A stretch of 64,000 bases of DNA from JAJRXG01 sp964640065 (GTDB lineage Bacteria > Bacteroidota > Bacteroidia > Chitinophagales > Saprospiraceae). Below the pieces are notes generated by a model that was given only the letters and a program-made list of their open reading frames with translations, had not been told where the DNA came from and did no database searches. The stretch lies in NCBI GenBank assembly GCA_964640065.1, contig CAZXIE010000003.1, positions 1 to 64,000 on the forward strand, in the 5' to 3' direction. Positions 16,479 through 24,940 of the stretch are shown here, piece after piece (within the stretch, counting starts at the first letter, position 1; each line of letters starts with the position of its first letter). The translations under genes and the position numbers were made by a program.

Positions 16479-17057
16479 TCACAGTCTTTTACTTAGCCCT
16501 TCGATCACTCGCGGATAAAAATGATGCTCTAGTTGTAGCACCTCTAGAGCTATCTCTTCTGCAGTATTACAGTGTTCTATGTTCTTCTGCGTTTGAAAGA
16601 TCACTTGCCCTTCATCATAAGCCTCATCAGCAAAGTGTATCGTTATCCCACTTGTTTTTTCTTGTGCTGATTTAACAGCTTCATGGATATACATCCCATA
16701 CATTCCCTGACCACCATACTTCGGCAGTAGAGCTGGATGGATATTGATGATCTTCTTTGGATAGGCTTCTATGATATATGGAGGGATCAGCAGTAAAAAA
16801 CCAGCAAGTACGATCAGGTCGATCTTATACTCCGTTAGTTCTGTAAGGAGCATGTCAGTATCATAAAGCGATGTACGTGAGATCTTGTGATAGGGTAGTC
16901 CCTCTTGCTTGGCATAGCCAAGTATGCCCGCTTTTTTCCGGTTACTTACGATAAGAGATACTTCGTAAGATGACTCTTCAGATTGACTGTATTGATGGAT
17001 CTTCTGAGCGTTACTTCCTCTGCCAGAAGCGAATATCCCTACTCTCACTTTCTTCAT
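16479..17057 (-). CDS. purN: phosphoribosylglycinamide formyltransferase
   Basis: A 192-residue PurN, which transfers a formyl group from 10-formyl-THF to GAR in purine synthesis. Motifs are F-A-S-G-R-G-S-N near the N-terminus, the catalytic I-N-I-H-P-A-L-L-P segment (Asn and His, about residues 105-113), and G-I-T-I-H-F-A-D-E-A-Y-D-E-G with the third catalytic aspartate. Length and ATG start are standard. It is followed 19 bases later (downstream, minus strand) by nothing related: its genomic neighbour upstream on the same strand is a hypothetical anchored protein whose stop lies 19 bases before the purN ATG, so the two may be co-transcribed. Confidence 0.94.
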   Translation of the reverse strand: MKKVRVGIFASGRGSNAQKIHQYSQSEESSYEVSLIVSNRKKAGILGYAKQEGLPYHKISRTSLYDTDMLLTELTEYKIDLIVLAGFLLLIPPYIIEAYPKKIINIHPALLPKYGGQGMYGMYIHEAVKSAQEKTSGITIHFADEAYDEGQVIFQTQKNIEHCNTAEEIALEVLQLEHHFYPRVIEGLSKRL

Positions 17058-17076
17058 GGAAGTAAGGTAAAAAGGG

Positions 17077-17781
17077 TTATTCCTTTTCTGGTAAAATCGC
17101 TTGTTCTATTTTATCGAAGTCTTCGTCTGTAGGGATTTCAAATGAGGGTAAGTTGTGGGACATGGTTATAAAACCCGGTCTCTCATATTCATCCACAAAA
17201 GATGCCGCTTGATTGCTGACCTGGGCTAACCAGATTTCATCCATCTTATTTTTAATGAAGGACCTACGTGAAAAACCATAAAAAGTCATCTTGTCTCTTA
17301 TCCACCATTTCTCGTTACCATTCTGGTAGACCAGATCTCCAGTAGAGCGATCGTACAGTTCGTAGTATCCGAGGATTTCGATTTCTCCTACTTTTCTAAA
17401 CATGGTAGAGTCCCTGATTTCTAGGCCTTCTTTGTCGAGGCAAAGTTGTATCACGTAGTCATCTGTATAAAGCGATCTACCTTTAGGATCTATATAATCT
17501 ATATAGCCTCGCTCTTCACTGATCTCATCTACATCCCGAGATAGCAGTTGATCATAGGATGGATTGATAGCGATCAGGGCATCTTCATAATTGTAGTTAC
17601 TCACGGTCTCACCAATCGTGAAGATGTCGCCGTCTCTAGGAAAGTAACCATAGTCTAAGTGTGTCCACTTCAGCTCATGCGTCTTGATCTGCAAATATGA
17701 TATATGTAGTACTCCAGAAAGTTCTAGTAAGAATACGAGAACAAGAAAAGAAGGTAGGATCCAAAGAGAACGATGCTTCAT
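17077..17781 (-). CDS. hypothetical membrane-anchored protein
   Basis: A 234-residue protein with a single N-terminal transmembrane helix (about residues 7-25) and a soluble extracytoplasmic domain. The domain is rich in aromatic and acidic residues, with D-Y-I-D-P-K-G-R-S-L-Y and K-W-W-I-R-D-K-M-T-F-Y-G among the more distinctive stretches. No lipobox and no family I recognise. It lies directly upstream of purN on the same strand (19-base gap) and 64 bases downstream of the ornithine aminotransferase gene. Confidence 0.8.
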   Translation of the reverse strand: MKHRSLWILPSFLVLVFLLELSGVLHISYLQIKTHELKWTHLDYGYFPRDGDIFTIGETVSNYNYEDALIAINPSYDQLLSRDVDEISEERGYIDYIDPKGRSLYTDDYVIQLCLDKEGLEIRDSTMFRKVGEIEILGYYELYDRSTGDLVYQNGNEKWWIRDKMTFYGFSRRSFIKNKMDEIWLAQVSNQAASFVDEYERPGFITMSHNLPSFEIPTDEDFDKIEQAILPEKE

Positions 17782-17845
17782 AGAGATCCTAAATTAAGGA
17801 ACACTAGTTACTCAATCAGTCCTATGTCTTGTCATTAGGATATTA

Positions 17846-19129
17846 TTAAGCCTCGTACTGTCGGATCACTTCTTCTATGATATCACAACACTCATGGATC
17901 TGTTCTTCAGTCATCACAAGTGGTGGAGCGAATCTTATAATATTGCCATGAGTAGGCTTCGCAAGCAGTCCTTCTTTAGACATGGATACACAGATATCCC
18001 ATGCTGTGCTACTATCAGGGCTGTCGTTGATGACTACAGCATTCAGTAATCCCTTACCTCTTACTAGCTTGACGAGAGCGTATTTGTCAACAAGAGCTTG
18101 CATTCTAGATCTAAAGAGTTCCCCTAGTTTTCTAGCGTTGACCATCAGTTGTTCATCTAATAACACATCGAGAGCTGTCATGGCTACTGTGCAAGCCATT
18201 GGATTTCCACCGTAAGTAGAACCGTGTTGGCCAGGTTTGATAACCTCCATGATCTTATCATCAGCTAATACTGCCGATACTGGATAGGCACCTCCAGACA
18301 GTGCTTTTCCTAGTATGAGGATATCTGGTTTTGTATAAGACGCTTGTTGTTCGCATTTATGCGTACAAGTGCAGTCGCCGCAGATGGCAAGCATACTTCC
18401 TGTTCGAGCTAAGCCAGTTTGGATTTCATCTGCTATGAATAGGATGTTATGTTCATCACACAGTTGAGCTAGGCCAGGAATAAAGTTATCATCTGGCACA
18501 TTGACACCAGCTTCACCTTGTATCGGCTCTACCATCACGCCTGCTATGTTTTCACCATGTTCATTGATGACATTTGCGAAAGCGGGTAGATCGTTATAAG
18601 GTATGGAGACAAAGCCTGGAGTGTAGGGGCCAAAATTACCTTTAGCATCAGGATCACTCGAAAAAGAGATAATGGTAATCGTCCTACCATGGAAGTTTTT
18701 TCCACAGACTATGATTACAGCTTCGCCATTCTTGATTCCTTTTTTCTCATAACCCCATTTTCGGCAGATCTTCATGGCAGTCTCTACAGCTTCTGCACCA
18801 CTATTCATGGGAAGGACCTTGTCAAAACCAAAAAACTCAGTGATATACTTTTCATACAAGCCAAGCTTATCGTTATAAAAGGCTCTCGAGGTGAGGGCTA
18901 GTTGGCCGGCCTGATTCTTGATCGCATCTACGATCCTTGGGTGACAGTGCCCTTGATTAACCGCTGAGTAGGCAGATAGAAAATCATAATACCTTTTCCC
19001 TTCGACATCCCAGACATAGACTCCATCTCCCTTGCTCAGTACAACTGGTAGAGGGTGATAATTATGAGCGCCATATCGATCTTCATAGGCGATTAATTCT
19101 TCAGAAGTAAGTTGTAGATTAGAAGTCAT
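17846..19129 (-). CDS. rocD: ornithine aminotransferase
   Basis: A 427-residue class III PLP aminotransferase that converts ornithine and 2-oxoglutarate to glutamate semialdehyde and glutamate. The chain shows the N-terminal substrate-side motif Y-G-A-H-N-Y-H-P-L-P, M-N-S-G-A-E-A-V-E-T-A, F-I-A-D-E-I-Q-T-G (PLP aspartate), and the Schiff-base lysine in L-G-K-A-L-S-G-G (about residue 281). These N-terminal residues favour OAT over acetylornithine or GABA aminotransferases. An insertion just before the lysine loop contains four cysteines and a histidine within C-G-D-C-T-C-T-H-K-C, which could bind a metal. A copy of the dispersed motif lies within the gene. Confidence 0.92.
   Translation of the reverse strand: MTSNLQLTSEELIAYEDRYGAHNYHPLPVVLSKGDGVYVWDVEGKRYYDFLSAYSAVNQGHCHPRIVDAIKNQAGQLALTSRAFYNDKLGLYEKYITEFFGFDKVLPMNSGAEAVETAMKICRKWGYEKKGIKNGEAVIIVCGKNFHGRTITIISFSSDPDAKGNFGPYTPGFVSIPYNDLPAFANVINEHGENIAGVMVEPIQGEAGVNVPDDNFIPGLAQLCDEHNILFIADEIQTGLARTGSMLAICGDCTCTHKCEQQASYTKPDILILGKALSGGAYPVSAVLADDKIMEVIKPGQHGSTYGGNPMACTVAMTALDVLLDEQLMVNARKLGELFRSRMQALVDKYALVKLVRGKGLLNAVVINDSPDSSTAWDICVSMSKEGLLAKPTHGNIIRFAPPLVMTEEQIHECCDIIEEVIRQYEA
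18572..18584 (+). repeat. dispersed GNRA motif, copy 5
   Basis: ATTTGCGAAAGCG (pair G/C, loop GAAA), antisense in rocD, encoding A-F-A-N. Confidence 0.85.
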
Positions 19130-19300
19130 AGTAGGATAAAATCTTGGATGACAAGATAACGTATATATAAGCTTGGTTCATACCAACTGATAGATATCTT
19201 ATCATACATCTAAAGTAACAGGTCGCATCAATACTCTCTTTCTTTAGATAGTATTTACTTATTTTATATCTTTCTAATAATGAATAAACATTATTGAGTT

Positions 19301-19663
19301 TTGGCTAAACAAGTTTGTATAGAGTGCGGGACTGGATTTGTCGGGCGACAGGACAAAAAATTTTGTGGTGATCAGTGTAGGTCTGTATACAACAACAAGC
19401 TCAATAGTGATCGCACCAAGATGGTACGAAATGTTAACAACATCCTGCGCAAGAACAATCGAATATTGCGCAAGCTAAATCCTAGAGGTAAGACGAAGGT
19501 GCATAAAGATGATATGCTGAAGGCCGGCTTCAACTTTACATACTTTACAAATGTCTATGAGACCAAAGGCGGTAAGATCTACCACTTCTGTTATGATCAA
19601 GGATACCTTCCTTTAGACAAAGGCTACTATGCTGTTGTCGAAAGGAAGGCATACGTGTCTTAG
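19301..19663 (+). CDS. small zinc-ribbon protein
   Basis: A 120-residue basic protein. A C-x2-C...C-x3-C zinc ribbon (C-I-E-C at residues 6-9 and F-C-G-D-Q-C at about 22-27) is followed by R-S-V-Y-N-N-K and a basic helix-rich tail. The ribbon resembles those of short DUF2116-type proteins and FmdB-like regulators. A nucleic-acid-binding role is plausible but not shown. The start codon is TTG: an in-frame TGA lies six bases upstream and the first ATG is residue 41, past the ribbon. A CTGACC-AAA-GGTCAG hairpin (19665-19679) follows the stop. Confidence 0.82.
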   Translation: MAKQVCIECGTGFVGRQDKKFCGDQCRSVYNNKLNSDRTKMVRNVNNILRKNNRILRKLNPRGKTKVHKDDMLKAGFNFTYFTNVYETKGGKIYHFCYDQGYLPLDKGYYAVVERKAYVS

Positions 19664-19739
19664 GCTGACCAAAGGTCAGTTACTAATACAACAGGATTTC
19701 TTTGAGTGGGAAAGTAAAATCTAAGCTATAAGCGTCTTT

Positions 19740-20006
19740 TTACTTAGCAGTCTCTGCTGATTTTACATCAGACATATACTGTCTAAAGAAGAAAAGAACA
19801 GTTACTGCACCGATCACTGCTACAATAGTTTCTGCAACATAAGATTGTCCTGCACCGCTGATCTCACCAGCAAATCCGCCTGTGAAAGCACCAACGATAG
19901 CAATTAAAGCAGCAAATAGCCAATTGCTTTTGTCTAAGGTCGGGATTACGCGTTTAGCTAGGATGCCAACAACAATTCCGACTACGAGCCATAGAATTAG
20001 AGTCAT
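19740..20006 (-). CDS. GlsB/YeaQ/YmgE family membrane protein
   Basis: An 88-residue protein with three predicted transmembrane helices and the family's repeated glycine pattern (G-I-V-V-G-I-L-A-K, G-A-F-T-G-G-F-A-G-E). This is the transglycosylase-associated/GlsB family, small envelope proteins often induced by stress. The name does not imply enzymatic activity. It ends with a short hydrophilic tail. It is convergent with the zinc-ribbon gene and faces away from the DUF5060 gene. Confidence 0.9.
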   Translation of the reverse strand: MTLILWLVVGIVVGILAKRVIPTLDKSNWLFAALIAIVGAFTGGFAGEISGAGQSYVAETIVAVIGAVTVLFFFRQYMSDVKSAETAK

Positions 20007-20424
20007 GATTATAGTATTTGCTCATCAATTTACGACAAGAGACCTGAAAAAACAAGGTTAATACAATAAGATTGCCCAAATGACGTCCAAGTGCGCAAAA
20101 AAGCCCTAAGCTTTAACATTTGATATCTAACTTCCACTTATATAATTATTTATATATGTAAAATACCTTTAATATGTGTAGTGGACTACCTGATTTACGC
20201 TGTCTTATATATGTCTGTTCGATGATAAGGAGCAAAAAATACTTATCAGTACTAGATGTCCATAAAGATGGAAGCTAGTCTTCGAGAGATAAAATTTATT
20301 ACCCTATTATTTGATACAAGAGAGGCCGTCATCTTTATGACAGGCCTTTTTTGTTTTAGGCTCTATTAGTTCAACTGTAGCAAGACCTATATGACAAAAG
20401 TTCTGCAGGGCCTATCTTCAGCCT
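20007..20424 (+). promoter_or_regulatory. long leader upstream of the DUF5060 gene
   Basis: There is no coding frame in these 418 bases. The 3' part holds three hairpins. TGATAAG/CTTATCA is at 20223-20248. ACTAG/CTAGT is at 20251-20279, with CATAAAGATG (20261-20270) exposed in its loop. The third is a terminator at 20324-20352. The exposed loop is the exact complement of CATCTTTATG (20330-20339) in the terminator, as expected of an attenuator, or of an sRNA with its own terminator. Confidence 0.45.
20324..20352 (+). terminator. intrinsic terminator in the leader of the DUF5060 gene
   Basis: GGCC-GTCAT at 20324-20332 pairs with ATGAC-(A)-GGCC at 20337-20346 across a CTTT loop and is followed by six T. 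No plus-strand coding gene ends upstream of it, so it must terminate an untranslated RNA or the leader of the next gene. Confidence 0.75.
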
Positions 20425-22221
20425 ATGAAACTTAGTATCATTTGCGGAAGCGCCATAGTTGGATTGCTGCTTTTAACCTGTTCAAGTCCGCTAGAGGTTT
20501 ACAACCTCTATCAACCTATCGTACTAGATTTTACTGGCCCTGAAGTTGCGGAAGACGATAGTGACAATCCTTATACTTCATTTAGACTAGAGGCTGTATT
20601 CACAGATGTAAATGGACTTGAGTATAATGTACCTGGTTTTTTCGCAGCTGATGGTGAGGCCGCAGAGACGAGTGCTTCTTCAGGTGATGTATGGAGAGTA
20701 AAGTGGTCACCACCAACAGAAGGCAAATGGAGCTATGTAGTTAAGATGTACCAAGGAGATAATGCCTATCTCCAAACTATCTCCGATCTAGAGGAAGTAG
20801 ACATATCGGGATCTACCTCAGGCTCTTTTCAAGTAACATATCACAAATCCTCATCTGATAAAGATCTGGCGAACCTAGGAAGACTCCAGTACGATGGCAC
20901 TCATTACCTCAAATGGTCCCATACGGACAATCCATATATAAAAGGTGGAGCTAACAGCCCAGAGAATTTTCTTGCTTTTAAAGATTTTGATGGTACCTAT
21001 AGCTCAGATTCAAGTCTTCAATTCCTAAAGACCTGGGAGCCCCATGTGAAGGACTGGCGCTCTGGTGATCCAACTTGGCAAGAAGGAAAAGGAAAGGGCA
21101 TCATAGGATCGATCAACTATCTTTCTGAGAAAGGCATGAACTCCCTCTACATGCTCACTATGAATATCAAAGGAGATGGCCGTGATGTATGGCCTTATAC
21201 ATCCCATCAAGTCTTTGACAGATTTGATGTAAGCAAGCTAGCTCAGTGGGACATCGTTTTTGCTCATGCTCAGTCTGTAGGTGTAGCAATACAATTTGTA
21301 CTGCAAGAAACAGAAAATGAAACACTGCTTGATAGCGGAGATACTGGACCTATGCGTCAGCTTTATTATAGAGAGCTGCTCGCACGATTCGGATATCTCA
21401 ATGCTCTCACTTGGAATCTTGGTGAAGAGAATGGCCCTGCAGAATTTACACCCGTAGCACAGACCGATGAGCAACGGAAGGCTATGACTGATTGGTTCGA
21501 CGATCATGACTCATATGATCACCCTATCTTTTTACATACGCACTCTTGGCCCGCTGCTAGAGATCCCATACTCGATCCTTTGTATGGATACAAACCATTA
21601 GATGGACTTTCTATGCAAGTTGATGATCCCATGACTGTTCATGACGTACACCTCGGTTATTATGAAAAATCCAAAGCCAGCGATCATCCATGGGTCTTAC
21701 ATATGGATGAGATAGGGAAGTACTGGAAGGGAGCAGTACCGGATAAAGACGAGCCTGATCACGATACTATGCGGATCCATACTCTTTGGGGAAGTCTCAT
21801 GGCTGGTGGTGCCGGCGTTGAGTGGTACTTCGGCTACAAGTATGATGAAGCTGATCTGAATTGTGAAGACTGGAGAAGTCGTGATGGACTTTGGGATCAG
21901 ACAAAAGAAGCCTTAGAAGTATTCAACTACATGTCTGTAGATAAGATGTCTCCTATGGATCATGCGATAGAAGGAGATGCTTGGTGTCTCGGAGCTAATG
22001 GTGTAGGTTATATTATCTACTTACCCAAGAAGGCACCTATTATGTTAGACTTATCTGATGATAACAACTCTTATCTGATACACTATAGAGATGCAGCTAC
22101 AGGTACGGGGCTTCCCACTCCTGGATCTGATCGCATCTGGGGCGGAAGGAAGTTAGAGATCGAGATGCCTCCGTTCGATGAGTTAGATGATATTGTGATC
22201 ACCCTGACTTACCCTGAGTAG
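20425..22221 (+). CDS. DUF5060-containing glycoside hydrolase-like lipoprotein
   Basis: A 598-residue secreted lipoprotein (signal peptide with L-L-T-C at Cys19). The N-terminal beta domain (about 25-130) matches DUF5060, with W-R-V-K-W-S-P-P-T-E-G-K-W-S-Y. It is followed by a TIM-barrel-like catalytic region. Two conserved acids stand where retaining glycosidases have theirs: W-N-L-G-E-E-N-G at about 330 and L-H-M-D-E-I-G at about 425. A C-terminal beta-sandwich of the putative collagen-binding type ends the chain. It probably degrades a polysaccharide at the cell surface; the substrate is unknown. No SusC/SusD genes are nearby. It is preceded by a leader with a terminator. Confidence 0.8.
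   Translation: MKLSIICGSAIVGLLLLTCSSPLEVYNLYQPIVLDFTGPEVAEDDSDNPYTSFRLEAVFTDVNGLEYNVPGFFAADGEAAETSASSGDVWRVKWSPPTEGKWSYVVKMYQGDNAYLQTISDLEEVDISGSTSGSFQVTYHKSSSDKDLANLGRLQYDGTHYLKWSHTDNPYIKGGANSPENFLAFKDFDGTYSSDSSLQFLKTWEPHVKDWRSGDPTWQEGKGKGIIGSINYLSEKGMNSLYMLTMNIKGDGRDVWPYTSHQVFDRFDVSKLAQWDIVFAHAQSVGVAIQFVLQETENETLLDSGDTGPMRQLYYRELLARFGYLNALTWNLGEENGPAEFTPVAQTDEQRKAMTDWFDDHDSYDHPIFLHTHSWPAARDPILDPLYGYKPLDGLSMQVDDPMTVHDVHLGYYEKSKASDHPWVLHMDEIGKYWKGAVPDKDEPDHDTMRIHTLWGSLMAGGAGVEWYFGYKYDEADLNCEDWRSRDGLWDQTKEALEVFNYMSVDKMSPMDHAIEGDAWCLGANGVGYIIYLPKKAPIMLDLSDDNNSYLIHYRDAATGTGLPTPGSDRIWGGRKLEIEMPPFDELDDIVITLTYPE
20440..20452 (+). repeat. dispersed GNRA motif, copy 6
   Basis: ATTTGCGGAAGCG (pair G/C, loop GGAA), inside the signal peptide region of the DUF5060 gene, encoding I-C-G-S. 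Confidence 0.85.
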
Positions 22222-22236
22222 GATAATCACTCGGCA

Positions 22237-22695
22237 CTATGTTTCTATGATGGGTTTTTCCTTGTTTACCTCAAGTATCTCCCATGTATGATCATGAAGA
22301 AGTCGCGCTGTTGCTAGAAAATAATAAGGAGGGTTGGCACCCCATTCTTCAGGAGTTACCATAGATACAATCCAGGAACCATCACTCTTTTCATAGAGTT
22401 GATAGATCTGACCCATGACTGGTTTGAAGTTACAGTCGGCTAGATAAACTTTCTCGGATACATCTATCCGATCATGGATATCTTGAGCTTGCGCCATGAG
22501 CTTTTCAACTTGATCCTTGATCTGATGGAGCTGACCAGCAGTTTGCTCGTACATCGCCGTCATCGCTACGCCTTTCGTCCTGCCCTTATCGATCGGACGG
22601 ATGATGGCACCAGCTAGAGTATGGGCATAAGGCAGCAGATGCGGATTTTTCGCGATCTTGTCTTCATCTATAGGGTTCACCTCTCTTTTAGACAT
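22237..22695 (-). CDS. DUF2452 family protein
   Basis: A 152-residue soluble protein. N-P-H-L-L-P-Y-A-H-T-L-A-G-A near the N-terminus and the Q-I-Y-Q-L-Y...W-I-V-S-M-V-T-P-E-E-W-G segment in the second half are typical of the DUF2452 family, whose function is unknown. A heptad-like helix (about 55-80) may be a coiled coil. Its ATG is one base after the stop of the DUF1801 gene, so the two form an operon. Confidence 0.85.
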   Translation of the reverse strand: MSKREVNPIDEDKIAKNPHLLPYAHTLAGAIIRPIDKGRTKGVAMTAMYEQTAGQLHQIKDQVEKLMAQAQDIHDRIDVSEKVYLADCNFKPVMGQIYQLYEKSDGSWIVSMVTPEEWGANPPYYFLATARLLHDHTWEILEVNKEKPIIET

Positions 22696-22696
22696 A

Positions 22697-23059
22697 CTAC
22701 TTTTTATACAGTCGTACTTGTAACGCCTCAGCCTCTAAAAGGATTTCTATTAGTTCACTTTCGTAAATATCTTTTTCATCCCTGATAAAATACTTAGCCA
22801 CTAGTTTGGTATTCTTCATGTCCAGACTTTCTCTTGGTGTAAGGTGTTTCCCTTGGGTAAACCCTATATAGAGATGATCCTTGAAGTAACTGATATAGCA
22901 AAGGTATTTGATGTAATCGTAGACAGGCAGCTTCCATTTAAGGGAAACGGTACACTGCGGTAAGGTCTCAATTATCACATTATGAACAAGAAAAAGTAGC
23001 TCTGCCTGTCTTTTGCTTTTTGCTCTTTCTGTATACCAATCTATAGCAAAGAAGTTCAT
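22697..23059 (-). CDS. DUF1801 family protein
   Basis: A 120-residue single-domain protein of the DUF1801 (YdhG-like) fold, with the typical segments S-L-K-W-K-L-P-V-Y, C-Y-I-S-Y-F-K-D-H-L-Y-I-G-F and the basic C-terminus. The biochemical role is not established. It is the first gene of a two-gene unit with the DUF2452 gene (one-base spacing). A copy of the dispersed motif lies in it, encoding I-Y-E-S. Confidence 0.85.
   Translation of the reverse strand: MNFFAIDWYTERAKSKRQAELLFLVHNVIIETLPQCTVSLKWKLPVYDYIKYLCYISYFKDHLYIGFTQGKHLTPRESLDMKNTKLVAKYFIRDEKDIYESELIEILLEAEALQVRLYKK
22756..22768 (-). repeat. dispersed GNRA motif, copy 7
   Basis: ATTTACGAAAGTG on the minus strand (pair A/T, loop GAAA), sense within the DUF1801 gene. 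Confidence 0.85.
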
Positions 23060-23194
23060 GATTTTACTAAATGCCTTTAAATCAGATAATAACAGATTAT
23101 GAAAATTCGTAATATAAAAGATTTTCTATAATTTCGCGACTTGGTGCACTAAGTGCCAAAGCTTACAACGTTAAAGACTAAACTTACTCTAGAT

Positions 23195-23878
23195 ATGAAT
23201 TCTATCGGATTAATATTATGGCAGGCTGCAGAAGATGAAGACGGCGCAGTAAAGGAAGGCTTGCTTGAGTTGATCTTGAAAGGAGGGATCCTTTCACTTA
23301 TCATCATAGGTATCCTACTTGTACTATCGGTCATAGCAGTTGCTATCTTTTTTGAGCGCTGGCGTACCATCAAGAAAGCAGGTAAGATCGATCAAGCATT
23401 TGTAGATAATATCCGCGCATCTGTTGCCGCTGGCAATATACAAGGTGCGAAAGGACTCTGTGCTACTAAAAACACACCTGTTTCTCGGATGATCGAGAAA
23501 GGTCTGATGCGCATCGGTAAACCTCTAAAAGACATAGACGCTGCTATAGAAAATGTAGGTAACCTAGAAGTCTTCAAACTCGAGAAAAATCTCTCCACGT
23601 TAGCGAGTATCGCCGGAGCCGCTCCGATGATCGGATTCTTTGGTACTGTAACAGGTATGATCTTAGCCTTCCGTACGATGGCTACAGAACAAAATGTAAC
23701 TCCTGATGTACTAGCAGCGGGTATCTATCAGGCTCTACTTACTACGGCTTTTGGACTCTTCGTTGGTATTTTCGCCTTCGTAGCTTATAACTTGCTTGTA
23801 GCCAATGTGGAGAAAGTTATCTACAACATGGAGCGTACTAGCTTAGAGTTTATGGATCTCCTGCAAGAACCAGCATAA
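23195..23878 (+). CDS. MotA/TolQ/ExbB proton channel family protein
   Basis: A 227-residue ExbB-type inner-membrane protein that, with ExbD, uses the proton gradient to energise TonB-dependent outer-membrane transport. Helix 1 is at about residues 27-50, followed by a cytoplasmic domain. Helix 2 (G-A-A-P-M-I-G-F-F-G-T-V-T-G-M) and helix 3 (L-L-T-T-A-F-G-L-F-V-G-I) carry the conserved Gly/Thr proton-path residues. I chose ATG 23195; the GTG at 23153 would add 14 unconserved residues. It is the first gene of an ExbB-ExbD-ExbD cluster, with a 19-base gap to the next. Confidence 0.93.
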   Translation: MNSIGLILWQAAEDEDGAVKEGLLELILKGGILSLIIIGILLVLSVIAVAIFFERWRTIKKAGKIDQAFVDNIRASVAAGNIQGAKGLCATKNTPVSRMIEKGLMRIGKPLKDIDAAIENVGNLEVFKLEKNLSTLASIAGAAPMIGFFGTVTGMILAFRTMATEQNVTPDVLAAGIYQALLTTAFGLFVGIFAFVAYNLLVANVEKVIYNMERTSLEFMDLLQEPA

Positions 23879-23897
23879 CACCGTACAACCCAAGCAA

Positions 23898-24287
23898 GTG
23901 AAAAAGCGAAATAAGGTCAGCGCAGAGTTTAGTATGTCGTCTTTGACGGACATCATATTCTTACTACTCATCTTTTTTATGCTGACGTCCTCGATGATTC
24001 AGATTAATATCGAGTTACCAGAATCGAGTTCTAAGACCATCGCACCTACGGATTACTCAGTAATGATGACGAAGGATGGAACTATCAAGTTCAACGGGAA
24101 GCTGGCAAAGATGAAGGATATCAAAGGTCTTATACAAAAGGCAAATGCCAATGCTGATAATAAAGAATACGCTACCGTCGCTATCATCTCTGAAGTAGGC
24201 GTACCATGGAAAAGTGTCAACGATGTCATGGAGATCGCAAGTAGCCTCAAGATGAGAGCGATCATAGCAACCCAAGAACCACGATAG
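23898..24287 (+). CDS. biopolymer transporter ExbD/TolR, copy 1
   Basis: A 129-residue ExbD with a short basic cytoplasmic tail, one transmembrane helix (M-S-S-L-T-D-I-I-F-L..., about residues 13-35) containing the proton-carrying aspartate, and a periplasmic domain. The start is GTG: the next ATG (residue 13) would remove the whole cytoplasmic tail. Its stop abuts the ATG of ExbD copy 2 without spacing. Confidence 0.93.
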   Translation: MKKRNKVSAEFSMSSLTDIIFLLLIFFMLTSSMIQINIELPESSSKTIAPTDYSVMMTKDGTIKFNGKLAKMKDIKGLIQKANANADNKEYATVAIISEVGVPWKSVNDVMEIASSLKMRAIIATQEPR

Positions 24288-24683
24288 ATGGGATTAAAAA
24301 AGAAAAATAAGGCATCAGCAGCATTTAGTATGTCGTCATTGACGGACATCATCTTTTTGCTATTGATCTTTTTTATGCTGACGTCCTCACTCGTAGTTCC
24401 TAACGCCCTCAATCTAAAACTTCCGGGTAAAAGAAAGTCCAGTACAGAACTAAAAGCTCCCCCAACTAATGTCTCGATAAATCGTGATGGTACTTATTGG
24501 ATCAAAGGGCAGAAGGTCTCTATATCTCGTATCGAAAAGGCAGTAAAAGCACTTGGAGCAAAAGGAAGACCAGTCAGTATGACGATCACCCCTGATCCTC
24601 GTGTACCTAATGAGTATGTAGTAGCTATCATGGATATGGCACATCGATATCGTGTTGAAGCGATACTAGCCAATCCGGGATAA
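24288..24683 (+). CDS. biopolymer transporter ExbD/TolR, copy 2
   Basis: A 131-residue ExbD paralogue. Its transmembrane segment is identical to copy 1 over 20 residues from M-S-S-L-T-D, while the periplasmic domains have diverged strongly (copy 2 has L-N-L-K-L-P-G-K-R-K-S). The proton-path aspartate is retained. Two ExbDs after one ExbB are common in Bacteroidota and may form a mixed dimer. A TonB gene, often the next one, is absent. Confidence 0.93.
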   Translation: MGLKKKNKASAAFSMSSLTDIIFLLLIFFMLTSSLVVPNALNLKLPGKRKSSTELKAPPTNVSINRDGTYWIKGQKVSISRIEKAVKALGAKGRPVSMTITPDPRVPNEYVVAIMDMAHRYRVEAILANPG

Positions 24684-24731
24684 CTCGTCGACTTATTTTA
24701 GATTTGATAGATCTAGCCTAACTTTAAGACG

Positions 24732-24938
24732 ATGACAGATTTCAAATTGGATAGAAATGCCTTCTGGTCTGGCACTCATGAAGAACAGGAACTTAGAGAT
24801 AGAGAAATCTCTAAAAACATGTCAGTTGAAGAGAGACTAAGAGCTTCTTGGTACCTCACTCTGAGAGCGCATGGTTATGATCCTGAACATCCGCCCCGCA
24901 TGGATAAGACTGTTTTTTCTGTTAGAAAAAGGAGATAG
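24732..24938 (+). CDS. small partner protein of nucleotidyltransferase
   Basis: A 68-residue charged protein without a recognised domain. Its core, S-V-E-E-R-L-R-A-S-W-Y-L-T-L-R-A-H-G-Y, resembles the short proteins that precede AbiEii-like/DUF6036 nucleotidyltransferase genes in Bacteroidota. Its 3' end carries A-G-G-A-G-A, which can serve as a Shine-Dalgarno sequence for the following GTG-start gene, two bases away. The tight spacing supports a two-gene module. Confidence 0.8.
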   Translation: MTDFKLDRNAFWSGTHEEQELRDREISKNMSVEERLRASWYLTLRAHGYDPEHPPRMDKTVFSVRKRR

Positions 24939-24940
24939 AC

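Noticed and set aside
23153..23194. GTG-initiated extension of the ExbB-type protein
   Set aside because: The added 14 residues are unlike ExbB N-termini; the ATG at 23195 fits.
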